From: Acidobacteriota bacterium
GTDB lineage: Bacteria > Acidobacteriota > Vicinamibacteria > Vicinamibacterales > UBA8438
Assembly (NCBI GenBank): GCA_011523485.1
Contig: WTGR01000539.1
Location: 1-13,020 of the forward strand
Length of the DNA stretch: 13,020 nt
Direction: 5' to 3'
Positions 1 to 9,161 of this stretch are shown piece after piece. The position numbers were made by a program, and so were the translations under genes. How positions within the stretch are numbered: position 1 is the first letter of the stretch; each line of letters begins with the position of its first letter. A model generated the notes under the pieces. It was not told the DNA's origin and did no database searches. It saw nothing but the letters and a program-made list of their open reading frames with translations.

Positions 1-600
1 GACGATAACACATCAACTCTTATAAATCACTACTTTATTTTGGCGAGAAGCCTTAGGGACCCCGACATCTTGGATATATGTCGGCAGTGCGCGGAGCGGA
101 TACCTACGTACTTTGTATCCAGGGACGGCGCGCCAGAAGGCGTGGCCGCAGGCGGGAGACTTAGGGTTGTTAGGCAAATGGCGAGTAAGTTCATTGCGTC
201 TACGTTACCCGCGTTTCTCAGTACTGGGAACTTGGAGAGTAGTAGGGCGACATCGACGGGCGCGGACACGTCGGTCTTGGCGTCCCTCGTCACAATTCAG
301 GACGCGAGTTGCCTTCCCGAGGATGTTTGCGACGCTATCGAGATTCTGGCGGAGAACGAGGTCGCTTTAGATGGCGCGACGTTGCGCCCGCTGCTTGAAC
401 ACGAGGATCGGACGGTGAGGAGCTACGCGGTCGCACTCATTGGGGGTTCTTTGGACTCGACGGAGTCGATGGCGCTGGCCGAGAAACTTGGAAAGACGGA
501 GCCGGATGGTTTGCTCGCTAGTGAACTGGAGATGCTCAAGAGACTGGCGGAGCACGGTGAGGGCTGGGCATTGGACAGCGGGGACAGTGCTGGCAGTTAG
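1..600 (+). CDS. Hypothetical protein, C-terminal part (partial at left edge)
   Basis: The frame is open from base 1 to the TAG at 598-600, giving 199 residues with no credible start: a TTG at 40 has no ribosome binding site before it, and the next ATG is near 178. I therefore read it as the end of a longer gene cut by the window edge. The product is soluble, with no signal peptide or membrane segment. The last 90 residues look helical, and the stretch LLEHEDRTVRSYAVALIGG resembles one HEAT-type helical repeat, which would suggest a protein-binding scaffold, but one repeat is weak evidence. Base composition is less GC-rich than the genes that follow, and the first 45 bases are mostly A and T, so it may belong to a different block of DNA from the defence genes. 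I do not recognise the family. If the TTG at 40 is real, the bases before it would be a short AT-rich promoter region. Confidence 0.5.
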   Translation, partial: DDNTSTLINHYFILARSLRDPDILDICRQCAERIPTYFVSRDGAPEGVAAGGRLRVVRQMASKFIASTLPAFLSTGNLESSRATSTGADTSVLASLVTIQDASCLPEDVCDAIEILAENEVALDGATLRPLLEHEDRTVRSYAVALIGGSLDSTESMALAEKLGKTEPDGLLASELEMLKRLAEHGEGWALDSGDSAGS

Positions 601-781
601 AGAGGACAGGATACGGCGGGCGAGTCGAGTAAAGTACATTTCGTGGCGCCGGCGACCATCGCGGCCAAGCGCTGGGGCGCCAACTGGGGGTTCGTGCACG
701 CGCGAGGGCTGGCGACGCGCTGGGCGATTGGTTATACGTTTTCGGCGGTGACCGGCCCGCGTCTGAGACAATTGGCACGGC

Positions 782-3700
782 ATGACGATGCGCCTCGAAG
801 ACCTTCAACCGCGCAGCGCCGTCCGGGGCTTGCATCCCGACGAGCTGGTCACGGTGGTCAGCGTGCAGTGGTTCGGTTCGGAGGCCCTTGAGCTGACGTA
901 CAAGACGGCCGCCGGGACTGTCGGCAACGAATTGCTCTACCGCCACGACGAACCCCGGCTGGAGATCGTCGCCACCGGACGACCCTGGAGCTTCGATGGT
1001 GACGGGGCGCTGTTCCGGCTCGTGTCCGAGGCGCAGCGGATCCGGCTGGCTCACCTGTTCGACCCCGTGCTGGCGGTCCACACGTCGGTCGTCGACCCGC
1101 TACCGCACCAGATCACCGCCGTCTACGAGGCGATGCTGCCCCGGCAGCCCCTGCGTTTTCTGCTTGCCGACGATCCGGGCGCCGGGAAGACGATCATGGC
1201 GGGACTGTTGATCAAGGAGCTGATCGCCCGCGGCGACCTGGAGCGCTGCCTCATCGTCTGCCCCGGCAGCCTAGCGGAGCAATGGCAGGACGAGCTATAC
1301 CAGCGATTCCACCTGCCGTTCGAGATTCTGACCAACGACAAGCTCGAAGCCGCCCGGACCCGCAACTGGTTCCTGGAGACGAACCTGGTCATCGCCCGGC
1401 TCGACAAGCTCTCGCGCGACGAACACGTGCAGCAGAAGCTGCAGGCACCGGGCGCGGGTTGGGATCTGGTCGTTTGCGACGAGGCGCACAAGCTGTCGGC
1501 GACGTTCTTCGGCGGCGAGATCAAATACACCAAGCGATACCGGCTGGCCCAGCTCCTGTCGGGCCTGACCCGGCATCTTTTGTTGATGACGGCCACGCCG
1601 CACAATGGCAAGGAGGAGGACTTCCAACTGTTCCTGGCACTGCTCGACGGCGACCGCTTCGAGGGGCGCTTCCGTGACGGCGTCCACGCCGCCGACGTGT
1701 CCGACCTGATGCGGCGCATGGTCAAGGAGCGGCTGCGAAAATTCGACGGTAGGCCGCTGTTTCCCGAGCGGATCGCCTACACCGTCCCGTACAAGCTGTC
1801 CGACGAGGAAGCCCGTCTTTACACCGCCGTCACGGACTACGTGCGGGAGGAATTCAACCGGGCGGACGCACTGGCGAACGCCAAGCGGGCAGGTACGGTC
1901 GGCTTCGCGCTGACGATCCTCCAGCGGCGGCTCGCGTCGTCACCGGAAGCAATCTACCGGTCGCTGCGCAGGCGCCGCGAGCGGCTGGAGAGCAGGCTGC
2001 GGGAGATGGAGGTTCTTCAGCGTGGCGGGCAGCTACCCCCTGCCGCTGCGCTCACCGGGCCGGAGCTGGACCCCGACGACATCGAAGACCTCGACGACGC
2101 AACGGAACAGGAGGCCGAGGATACCGAGGCCCACATCCTCGACCAGGCGACCGCCGCGCGGTCGATTGCCGAGCTGAAGGCGGAGATTGACACACTGAAA
2201 CGGCTCGAGGCACTCGCACTCAACGTGCGCCGTGCCGGACGAGACACCAAGTGGCGCGAGCTGGCTAACCTGCTCGAAACCGTCTTCACGGCCAACGGTG
2301 CGCCGGGGAGTGTCGGCATCCTAGGCGGCAGAGCCGAGGCGCGGAGCCCGACTCCTTCCCCGCGGCAGAAGCTCGTGCTCTTCACGGAGCACCGCGACAC
2401 GTTGCGGTACCTCCACGAGCGCATCGCGACTCGGATCGGCCGTGAAGGGTCAGTTGTTGTCATCCACGGTGGCATCGGCCGGGAGGAGCGGCTGGCTGTG
2501 CAGGAGGCGTTCCGGCACGACCCGGAGGTTCAGGTACTGCTGGCGACCGACGCGGCCGGCGAGGGCATCAACCTCCAGCGCGCCCACCTGATGGTCAACT
2601 ACGACCTGCCGTGGAACCCGAACCGGCTGGAACAGCGCTTCGGCCGCATCCACCGGATCGGCCAGACGGAGGTCTGCCATCTGTGGAACTTGGTCGCCGA
2701 CGACACGCGAGAGGGCGATGTCTACCGTCGGCTGCTGGAAAAGCTGGAGCAGGCGCGGGAGACGCTCGGCGGCCAAGTGTTCGACGTGCTCGGGAAGCTG
2801 GAGTTCGAAGGCCGCCCACTACGGGACCTGCTGCTGAGCGCCGTTCGTTACGGCGAACGACCGGATGTGCGGGCGCGCCTCGATACGGCTGTCGATCTGG
2901 CCCTGGACCGCGCCGCACTGCAGGATCTGCTCGAAGAACGGCAACTGGTCCACGACGCGATGGACGCCACGCGGGTGCAGCGCGTCCGCGAGGACATGGA
3001 GCGCGCCGAAGCGCGCCGCCTCCAGCCGCACTACATCGAGTCTTTCTTCCGCGAGGCTTTCCGGCGGCTCGGCGGTTCAGCGAAGCAGCGCGAGCCCCGC
3101 CGCTACGAAGTCACGCACGTCCCGGCGGCGATACGGAGCCGCGACCGAGTGATCGGCTTCGGCGAGCCGGTGGTCCCACGCTACGAACGGATCGCCTTCG
3201 AGAAGCCGCTGGTCGCGCCGCCTGGCCAGCCGCTGGCGGCGTTCGTCTGCCCCGGGCATCCGCTACTGGACGCCGTGATCGACCTGACGCTCGAACGTCA
3301 CCGCGACCTCCTCAAGCGGGGTGCGGTCCTTGTGGACGAACGCGACGACGGCCGAGCGTCCCGCGTGCTCTTCTCCATCGAGCACGCCCTGCAGGACGGC
3401 AGCACCACTCGCTCCGGCGAGCGCCGGGTCATCTCAAAGCGGGTGCTGTTCGTCGAGCTGGACGCCAACGGCGTCTCCCGACACCTTCACTACGCACCCT
3501 ACCTTGACTACCGGCCGCTCGCCGAAGGCGACCCCGAGGTCGACGCGATCCTGGACCGCGAGGAGTGCGCGTGGATCGGGCGCGACCTGGAACAGACGGC
3601 GCAGGCATACGCCGTGGCCCACGTGGTTCCTGACCACCTCGCGGAGATCCGTGACGCTAGACTCACCCTGACCGACAAGACCGAGGCCGCCGTGAAGGAA

Positions 3701-4357
3701 CGGCTCACCAAGGAGATCTCGTTCTGTGACAACCGAGCCGAGCAACTCAAGCTGGCGGAGGCGGCCGGCAAGACCGGCGCCCGGCTCAACTCCGCTGAAG
3801 CGCGCCGACGGGCTGACGCCTTGCAATACCGTCTCCAGAAGCGGCTGGCGGATCTCAAGCGCGACGCGCAGATCTCGCCCCGTCCGCCGGTGGCGCTCGG
3901 CGGCCTGCTGGTGGTTCCCCGAGGTCTGCTCGACAGGATGACCGGGAGCGATGGACCGCCGGCCAAGTCCGGCCCCGACAAGGCCGTGATCGCGGCCCGG
4001 GCTCGCAGCATCGTCATAGAGATAGAACGCAGCCTCGGCTTCGACCCGATCGACCGTGAGCTGGAGAAGCTCGGCTACGACATCGAGAGCCGCGTGCCGG
4101 ACACGGGCAAGCTCCGGTTCATCGAGGTCAAAGGACGCCGGAGCGATTCCGCCACGGTCACGGTCACCCGCAACGAGATCCTCTACTCCCTGAACAAGCC
4201 GGACGACTTCATCCTCGCGATCGTTGAGTTCCGCGACGACGACACGTACCGCGTCCACTACGTCCGCGAGCCGTTCCGCCGCGAGCCGGACTTCGACGCG
4301 GCGAGCGTGAACTACTCGCTGCAGGACCTGCTCGCTCGAGCGGAGGCGCCGCGGTAG
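782..4357 (+). CDS. SNF2-family DNA helicase/translocase with C-terminal DUF3883 domain (DrmD-like)
   Basis: 1191 residues. Probable ATP-driven DNA translocase of a defence complex. The superfamily 2 motifs are complete: Q-like PLPHQ before motif I; Walker A DDPGAGKT at residues 130-137; DEAH at 233-236; TATPH at 270-274; then VLFTEHRDTLRYL and the final motif QRFGRIHRIGQ from 618. An acidic, coiled-coil-prone insertion (about 400-480) separates the two helicase lobes. The C-terminal DUF3883 domain (about 1085-1170) shows GYDIES and then FIEVKGR, with D1100, E1115 and K1117 arranged as in PD-(D/E)XK-like folds; whether it cuts DNA is not known from sequence. The N-terminal region up to residue 120 fits this helicase family, which includes the DISARM class 1 helicase DrmD. 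ATG 782 is followed by a second in-frame ATG at 788 that could equally be used; neither has a clear Shine-Dalgarno. It is the first gene of a probable three-gene operon, with the ATPase gene 36 bases downstream. Family call very sure; drmD orthology is not claimed. Confidence 0.93.
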   Translation: MTMRLEDLQPRSAVRGLHPDELVTVVSVQWFGSEALELTYKTAAGTVGNELLYRHDEPRLEIVATGRPWSFDGDGALFRLVSEAQRIRLAHLFDPVLAVHTSVVDPLPHQITAVYEAMLPRQPLRFLLADDPGAGKTIMAGLLIKELIARGDLERCLIVCPGSLAEQWQDELYQRFHLPFEILTNDKLEAARTRNWFLETNLVIARLDKLSRDEHVQQKLQAPGAGWDLVVCDEAHKLSATFFGGEIKYTKRYRLAQLLSGLTRHLLLMTATPHNGKEEDFQLFLALLDGDRFEGRFRDGVHAADVSDLMRRMVKERLRKFDGRPLFPERIAYTVPYKLSDEEARLYTAVTDYVREEFNRADALANAKRAGTVGFALTILQRRLASSPEAIYRSLRRRRERLESRLREMEVLQRGGQLPPAAALTGPELDPDDIEDLDDATEQEAEDTEAHILDQATAARSIAELKAEIDTLKRLEALALNVRRAGRDTKWRELANLLETVFTANGAPGSVGILGGRAEARSPTPSPRQKLVLFTEHRDTLRYLHERIATRIGREGSVVVIHGGIGREERLAVQEAFRHDPEVQVLLATDAAGEGINLQRAHLMVNYDLPWNPNRLEQRFGRIHRIGQTEVCHLWNLVADDTREGDVYRRLLEKLEQARETLGGQVFDVLGKLEFEGRPLRDLLLSAVRYGERPDVRARLDTAVDLALDRAALQDLLEERQLVHDAMDATRVQRVREDMERAEARRLQPHYIESFFREAFRRLGGSAKQREPRRYEVTHVPAAIRSRDRVIGFGEPVVPRYERIAFEKPLVAPPGQPLAAFVCPGHPLLDAVIDLTLERHRDLLKRGAVLVDERDDGRASRVLFSIEHALQDGSTTRSGERRVISKRVLFVELDANGVSRHLHYAPYLDYRPLAEGDPEVDAILDREECAWIGRDLEQTAQAYAVAHVVPDHLAEIRDARLTLTDKTEAAVKERLTKEISFCDNRAEQLKLAEAAGKTGARLNSAEARRRADALQYRLQKRLADLKRDAQISPRPPVALGGLLVVPRGLLDRMTGSDGPPAKSGPDKAVIAARARSIVIEIERSLGFDPIDRELEKLGYDIESRVPDTGKLRFIEVKGRRSDSATVTVTRNEILYSLNKPDDFILAIVEFRDDDTYRVHYVREPFRREPDFDAASVNYSLQDLLARAEAPR

Positions 4358-4393
4358 AACCAGCCCCTCGAAGCGGATACACTCTTCGCTCAC

Positions 4394-7300
4394 ATGGCCA
4401 TCAGCAATCATGAACGCGTCGGCAAGGCGCTGGAATCGTTGAAGGCGGGGCTGGGACCATTCGTCGAGCGCGAGGTGCAGCGCGCACGGAAGGCGCGGCG
4501 TATCGACGACGATACCTTGTCTCGCTTCGTCGCGGATGCCCGGATCGGCAAGCGGTCGGTCACCGAATGGGACGTTGCGGCCCTTCTCAAGCTGATGTCG
4601 GAGCTGTGGCACCACTTGTTCCGCGCTATCCTCGGGCACGCCGAACGCAGCTTCGTGAGCGAGCTGCGCGAGCACAGGAATCGCTGGGCGCACCAGGAAC
4701 CCTTCTCCAGCGACGACGCGTATCGTGTCCTCGACACGGCAAGCCGGTTGCTGACATCCGTCTCGGCCCCGCAGGCCGCGGAGGTCGAGAGACTCAAGAT
4801 GGAGTTGCTGCGCGTCCGCTTCGACGAGCAGGCGCGCGGGGAGCGGCGCAAGAAAGCCGGCCTCGCCATCGACAGCGCCGCTGCCGGAACGCTGAAGCCC
4901 TGGCGTGAGGTCGCCATGCCGCACGAGGACGTAGCGAGCGGCAGGTACCAGCAGGCGGAGTTCGCCGCCGATCTCTGGCAGGCGCACGTCGGGGAGGGAG
5001 CCGACGAGTACCGGAACCCCGTCGAGTTCTTCCGACGCACGTATCTCACCGACAGCCTCAAGGGCATGCTGGCCGGCGCGGTGCGCCGGCTCGACGGGCG
5101 GGGCGGGGATCCAGTCGTGCAGCTGCAGACCAACTTCGGGGGCGGCAAGACCCACTCGATGCTCGCCCTGTATCACCTGTTCTCCGGGGCGGCGCCGGGC
5201 GATCTGGCTGGCATCGACGCCGTGCTCAAAGACGCCGCGGCCACGAGGCTGTCGACTGCCAGACGGGTCGTCCTCGTCGGAAACAAGATCTCTCCCGGCA
5301 ATCCGGTGGCCAAGTCCGACGGCACTGTCGTGCGCACGCTCTGGGGCGAGCTGGCGTGGCAGATGGGGGGCGCGGCTGCGTACGCCCGCGTCGCCGAAGA
5401 CGACGAGCGGGCGACGAGCCCCGGCGACATGATCCGCCTCCTGCTGGCCGAGTACGGGCCATGCCTGATCCTGATCGACGAGTGGGTCGCCTACGCGCGC
5501 CAGCTCCACGACCAAAGCGATCTTCCGGCGGGGAGCTTCGAGACGCAATTCACCTTCGCGCAAGTGCTCACGGAGTCGGCCAAGGCTGTCGACAACTGTC
5601 TGCTTGTCATCAGCCTTCCGGCATCGGACACCGCTGGCTCGCCGCATACGCAGGCTGACGACGTGGAGGTTGGCGGGCAACGCGGCCGGGAGGCGCTCGA
5701 CCGGCTCCGTAACGTCGTCGGGCGCATCGAGTCCTCGTGGCGGCCCGCCAGCGCTGAGGAGGGCTTCGAAATCGTGCGGCGGCGCCTGTTCGAGCCGTTC
5801 GCCGACCCGGCCCGGTTTAGGGACCGCGATGTCGTCGCGCGCGCCTTCGCCGACCTGTACCGCAGCGCGCACCAGGAGTTCCCCTCGGAGTGCCGCGACG
5901 CCGACTACGAGAAGCGGCTGAAGGCGGCGTACCCGATCCATCCCGAGATCTTCGACCGCCTCTACACGGATTGGTCGACGCTGGTGACGTTCCAGCGCAC
6001 CCGCGGCGTGCTGCGGCTGATGGCGGCGGTCATCCACAGCCTCTGGGAGAAGGGCGACCGGAGTCCGCTCATCCTGCCCGCCAACCTCTCCATCGATGAT
6101 CCGCAGGTCCTGTCGGAGCTGACACGCTACCTGCCGGACAACTGGGCGCCGGTGATCGAGAAGGACGTCGACGGACCAAGCGCCCTGCCGCACCGGATCG
6201 ACCGCGAGGTGGCCGGTCTCGGCAAGTTCTCGGCCTGCCGCCGGGTCGCGCGAACCGTCTATCTCGGATCGGCGCCGGCCGCGGGAGCGGCGCAGCGAGG
6301 CGTCGAGGACCGGCGAATCAAGCTCGGCTGCGTCCTGCCTGGCGAATCGCCGGCCGTGTTCGGAGACGCCCTGCGCCGTCTGGCGGGCGCGGCCACCTAC
6401 CTCTACCAGGATGGGCCTCACTACTGGTACGACACGCGCCCGACGGTCACGAAGCTGGCCGAGGACCGCGCGGAGCAGTTGCGCCGGGATCCGGACCGGG
6501 TGATCCAGACCCTCGACGGGCGGCTGCGTGCAGCCCTCCGAGATACGGGAGGCTTCGCACGCGTCCACACCGCGCCGCAGTCCGGTCACGACGTGCCGGA
6601 CGAGCGGGAGACCCGTCTCGTCGTGCTCGGCGTCGACCACGCCCACCATCGGGACTCCCGTTCCCCCGCCGAAGCGGCGGCCGGCGAGATCCTGGAGACC
6701 CGAGGCGCCGCGCCACGCATCTACCGCAACACGCTCGTCTTCCTCGCCCCGGATCAGTCGCGTCTCCAGGATCTCGATGAAGCGGTGCGACGGCACTTGG
6801 CGTGGGACTCGATCCTCGCCGAGCGGGAGCTACTCGATCTGTCACCCCACCAAGTCAGACAGGCGGAGACCCAGCGTGACGCCGCGGCCGAGGCTGTCAC
6901 CGCAAGGCTGCCCGAGACGTACCAGTGGCTGCTCACTCCGGTTCAGGCGGCACCCGCCGATCCGGTTTCGTGGGAAGCGACCCGTCTGACCGGCCACGAC
7001 GAGCTTGCGATCAGGGCCGCCCGCCGGCTGAAGAGCGACGACCTGCTCGCGGTGAACCTTGCCGGCACCCGTCTCCGCATGGCTCTCGACAAAGTGCCGC
7101 TCTGGCGCGGCGACCACGTTGAGATCCGCCAGCTCGTCGAGGACTTCGCGCGCTACACCTACCTGCCCCGCCTGCAAGGCCCGACCGTGCTGATCCGCGC
7201 CGCCGCCGACGGGGTCGGCCTGCTGACATGGGCGAGCGAGACCTTCGGATACGCCGACAGCTTCGACGAACAGACTGACCACTACCGTGGATTGCGGGGC

Positions 7301-7723
7301 GGGCAGGTGATCGCACTCGGGGACGTGGATTCGCCCGGTCTCCTGGTCAAGCCCGATGTCGCCCGCCGCCACATCGATGCGGAGCGAGCCGAGCCCGCCC
7401 CGGAGCCCCGGCCGGTCGACGACGCGAAGGATACGACCGATCGAGAACCTACTCGCGACCCGGATCTTCTACCGCCACCTGATCCAAGGCCCAGGCGCTT
7501 CCATGGAACGGTGGCGCTCGATGCCACGCGCACGGTACGCGATGCAAGCCGAGTCGCAGACGAAGTGATCACCCATCTCGCGGGACTCGTAGGCTCCAAC
7601 GTTACGGTGACCCTGGAGATCGACGCTCAGATCCCGAACGGAGCGCCGGACCACGTCGTGCGGGCGGTGACCGAGAACAGCCGCACGCTGAAGTTTAGCA
7701 GCCACGGCTTCGAACGCGAGTAA
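4394..7723 (+). CDS. Swt1-type HEPN + DUF499 ATPase (anti-phage associated)
   Basis: 1109 residues, large cytoplasmic P-loop ATPase. The N-terminal 130 residues form a helical Swt1-like HEPN domain with the motif RNRWAH (R95, N96, H100), the R-N-x3-H signature of HEPN ribonucleases. The DUF499 ATPase core follows: Walker A NFGGGKTH at 247-254, the segment NKISPGNP, Walker B LILIDEW with D362 and E363, and a sensor-like strand LLVISLPASD. A proline- and aspartate-rich linker lies near residues 995-1035. The last 65 residues (VADEVITHLAGLVG, then ending LKFSSHGFERE) match the conserved DUF499 C-terminus as I remember it, so the gene is full length. DUF499 proteins are repeatedly found beside DUF1156 methylases and SNF2 helicases in phage-defence islands, as here. 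The start ATG lies 36 bases after the helicase stop and has no evident Shine-Dalgarno, so co-transcription is likely. Its biochemical role in defence is not established; RNase activity of the HEPN domain is inferred from the motif only. Confidence 0.92.
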   Translation: MAISNHERVGKALESLKAGLGPFVEREVQRARKARRIDDDTLSRFVADARIGKRSVTEWDVAALLKLMSELWHHLFRAILGHAERSFVSELREHRNRWAHQEPFSSDDAYRVLDTASRLLTSVSAPQAAEVERLKMELLRVRFDEQARGERRKKAGLAIDSAAAGTLKPWREVAMPHEDVASGRYQQAEFAADLWQAHVGEGADEYRNPVEFFRRTYLTDSLKGMLAGAVRRLDGRGGDPVVQLQTNFGGGKTHSMLALYHLFSGAAPGDLAGIDAVLKDAAATRLSTARRVVLVGNKISPGNPVAKSDGTVVRTLWGELAWQMGGAAAYARVAEDDERATSPGDMIRLLLAEYGPCLILIDEWVAYARQLHDQSDLPAGSFETQFTFAQVLTESAKAVDNCLLVISLPASDTAGSPHTQADDVEVGGQRGREALDRLRNVVGRIESSWRPASAEEGFEIVRRRLFEPFADPARFRDRDVVARAFADLYRSAHQEFPSECRDADYEKRLKAAYPIHPEIFDRLYTDWSTLVTFQRTRGVLRLMAAVIHSLWEKGDRSPLILPANLSIDDPQVLSELTRYLPDNWAPVIEKDVDGPSALPHRIDREVAGLGKFSACRRVARTVYLGSAPAAGAAQRGVEDRRIKLGCVLPGESPAVFGDALRRLAGAATYLYQDGPHYWYDTRPTVTKLAEDRAEQLRRDPDRVIQTLDGRLRAALRDTGGFARVHTAPQSGHDVPDERETRLVVLGVDHAHHRDSRSPAEAAAGEILETRGAAPRIYRNTLVFLAPDQSRLQDLDEAVRRHLAWDSILAERELLDLSPHQVRQAETQRDAAAEAVTARLPETYQWLLTPVQAAPADPVSWEATRLTGHDELAIRAARRLKSDDLLAVNLAGTRLRMALDKVPLWRGDHVEIRQLVEDFARYTYLPRLQGPTVLIRAAADGVGLLTWASETFGYADSFDEQTDHYRGLRGGQVIALGDVDSPGLLVKPDVARRHIDAERAEPAPEPRPVDDAKDTTDREPTRDPDLLPPPDPRPRRFHGTVALDATRTVRDASRVADEVITHLAGLVGSNVTVTLEIDAQIPNGAPDHVVRAVTENSRTLKFSSHGFERE

Positions 7724-7763
7724 CCAGCCGCGACGGACGTGTCCCGCCCAGACAGGAGCGCGG

Positions 7764-7826
7764 ATGCGCCGGACGACCCTGCGGATCGCAACGTTGGCCG
7801 ATGACCACGACCGGGCCCTGGGATGA
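7764..7826 (+). other. Possible 20-codon leader ORF overlapping the next gene's start
   Basis: An ATG at 7764 sits five bases after AGGAG (7754-7758), the best ribosome binding site in this gap. Its frame stops at a TGA at 7824-7826, inside the first codons of the phospholipase-D-like gene at 7801, which has no Shine-Dalgarno of its own. This could be a short leader whose translation delivers ribosomes to the downstream ATG. A chance arrangement is equally possible, and the peptide resembles nothing I know. Confidence 0.2.
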
Positions 7827-9147
7827 GCGCGAAATCGACCGCCTCTTCGAGGAGCTTCACCCGACCCTGCCGGAGACCGCCGTGACCGATCGACTGTTCC
7901 TGTCGCTCAACTCGCCGCAGATCGCATCAGAGATATCCCGCGCGGAGAGCTATGTCTGTTACGCTGCACCCGGCATCCTGGACGCCCCAGCAGAGGCTCT
8001 TGCGACGCTCGCGCGCCGCCTCCGCCCCGACCGGATCGTGGTTTGCCTCGATTTCGACGAGCGGGTCCTGCGCATGGGATTCGGCACGCTTTCGGCGGCG
8101 AAGACGCTGCGAGCTGCCGGACTCGGCACGACGACAACGCCCGGGCTTCGCACCGGCCTTCTCATCGTCGACGGTGATGGTTACGTCTTCTCGCCTACCG
8201 CCCTCTACCTCGAAGCCGACGGCCAGTCGCCGCACGCCCCCAACGCGCTGCGACTCTCGCGTTCCCAGACAACGGAGGCTCTCGCCCGCCTATCTCCGGC
8301 CGCGAAGAGACTCGCCGCGTGCGCAACCAACTCCGAGGAGGAACGGCAACAGATCAAGGCGCGGCAGGTCGAGGTTCCGTCAAAGGCACTCGATCCGCGC
8401 GACTTCGACCAGATCGAAAAGCGACTGACGGAAGCGCCGCCGGTCCCTTTCGACATCGCACGCCAAGTGCGCGTCTACACCTCCTACCTGCAGTACGTCG
8501 AGATCGAAATGGCCGGCGCGGCCATTCAACGCCGTCGCCTGGCACTGCCCCCGACGTTGCAGGGGATGACCGACAGCGGCGACCTCGCACGGCGGCTGAA
8601 GACGACGTTCGATCTCATCGAGAGGAACGACAAACTATCCTCCAGAGCTCTGGAATCCGAGCTGAACGGGATTCGCCAGGACTTCACACGCCCCCTTGGG
8701 AAAGGGTACGGCCGTGTGGTGCTGAAATCGGCGAAACCCTACCTGGAAGATCGATTGCAGCGTTTTCGCGCCGGGCTGGACGAGCATCGGCAACGAGTCG
8801 GACAGGAACTACAGGACCACCTTCGCCAATCCCGAGAACAGATCGTTCAGCACTTCCTGCCGCGCATCGTTGTATCCCCGCCTGACCGCTTGCGCGGCCG
8901 GCTCCCTCACATCGACGAGGAGAGCGTCCGGCGCTGGCTGGGTACGGAAGTAGACCGCTTCTTTCCGACCGCTGAATCGCTCGTCGCGGAGATGCGGCTC
9001 GATGTTCGCTACAAGGACGTCACATTCGAGACGTTGAAGCGCAAGGACTTTCTGGAAGCCGTCAACGCTGCGTTCCCCGATACGGACTGGGAAAAGGCCC
9101 ACGAGGAATTCCAGGCGGCCGGCGAGCAGCGGGGCAGCATCCCATAG
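7801..9147 (+). CDS. Phospholipase-D-like protein with degenerate HKD motif
   Basis: 448 residues, no signal peptide or membrane segment. The first 150 residues have a PLD-like layout: LFLSLNSPQIASEISRAE, a strand VVCLDFDERVL, and then LRTGLLIVDGDGYVFSP, the position where active PLD enzymes carry HxKxxxxD followed by a small-residue strand. Here the histidine is R117 and the lysine is G119; only D124 remains, so this site should not be catalytic. The second half (about 200-448) is mostly helical and charged, with a coiled-coil-prone section around 320-360, and I see no second HKD motif. PLD-family proteins accompany SNF2 helicases in DISARM (DrmC) and related islands, so a structural or DNA-binding role beside the ATPase is a reasonable inference. 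It starts 77 bases after the ATPase stop, in the same direction, as the probable last gene of the operon. ATG 7801 is the first good in-frame start. The PLD assignment rests on motif context and is moderately sure. Confidence 0.7.
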   Translation: MTTTGPWDEREIDRLFEELHPTLPETAVTDRLFLSLNSPQIASEISRAESYVCYAAPGILDAPAEALATLARRLRPDRIVVCLDFDERVLRMGFGTLSAAKTLRAAGLGTTTTPGLRTGLLIVDGDGYVFSPTALYLEADGQSPHAPNALRLSRSQTTEALARLSPAAKRLAACATNSEEERQQIKARQVEVPSKALDPRDFDQIEKRLTEAPPVPFDIARQVRVYTSYLQYVEIEMAGAAIQRRRLALPPTLQGMTDSGDLARRLKTTFDLIERNDKLSSRALESELNGIRQDFTRPLGKGYGRVVLKSAKPYLEDRLQRFRAGLDEHRQRVGQELQDHLRQSREQIVQHFLPRIVVSPPDRLRGRLPHIDEESVRRWLGTEVDRFFPTAESLVAEMRLDVRYKDVTFETLKRKDFLEAVNAAFPDTDWEKAHEEFQAAGEQRGSIP

Positions 9148-9161
9148 TGCTAGGGCCGGCC

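Noticed and set aside
601..781. Possible promoter for the + strand operon in the 181-base gap (TAAAGT near 630, TTATAC near 733)
   Set aside because: Neither hexamer has a partner resembling TTGACA at 16-18 bases upstream; a promoter is likely somewhere here but I cannot point to it.
536..1081. A 181-codon - strand frame spanning the gap before the helicase
   Set aside because: It overlaps the helicase N-terminus, shows no family features, and its composition is that of an antisense shadow.
3434..6796. A 1120-codon open frame on the - strand across the helicase and ATPase genes
   Set aside because: It is antisense to two genes with complete family motifs, its translation is arginine- and valine-rich with no domain, and such mirror frames are expected in GC-rich DNA.
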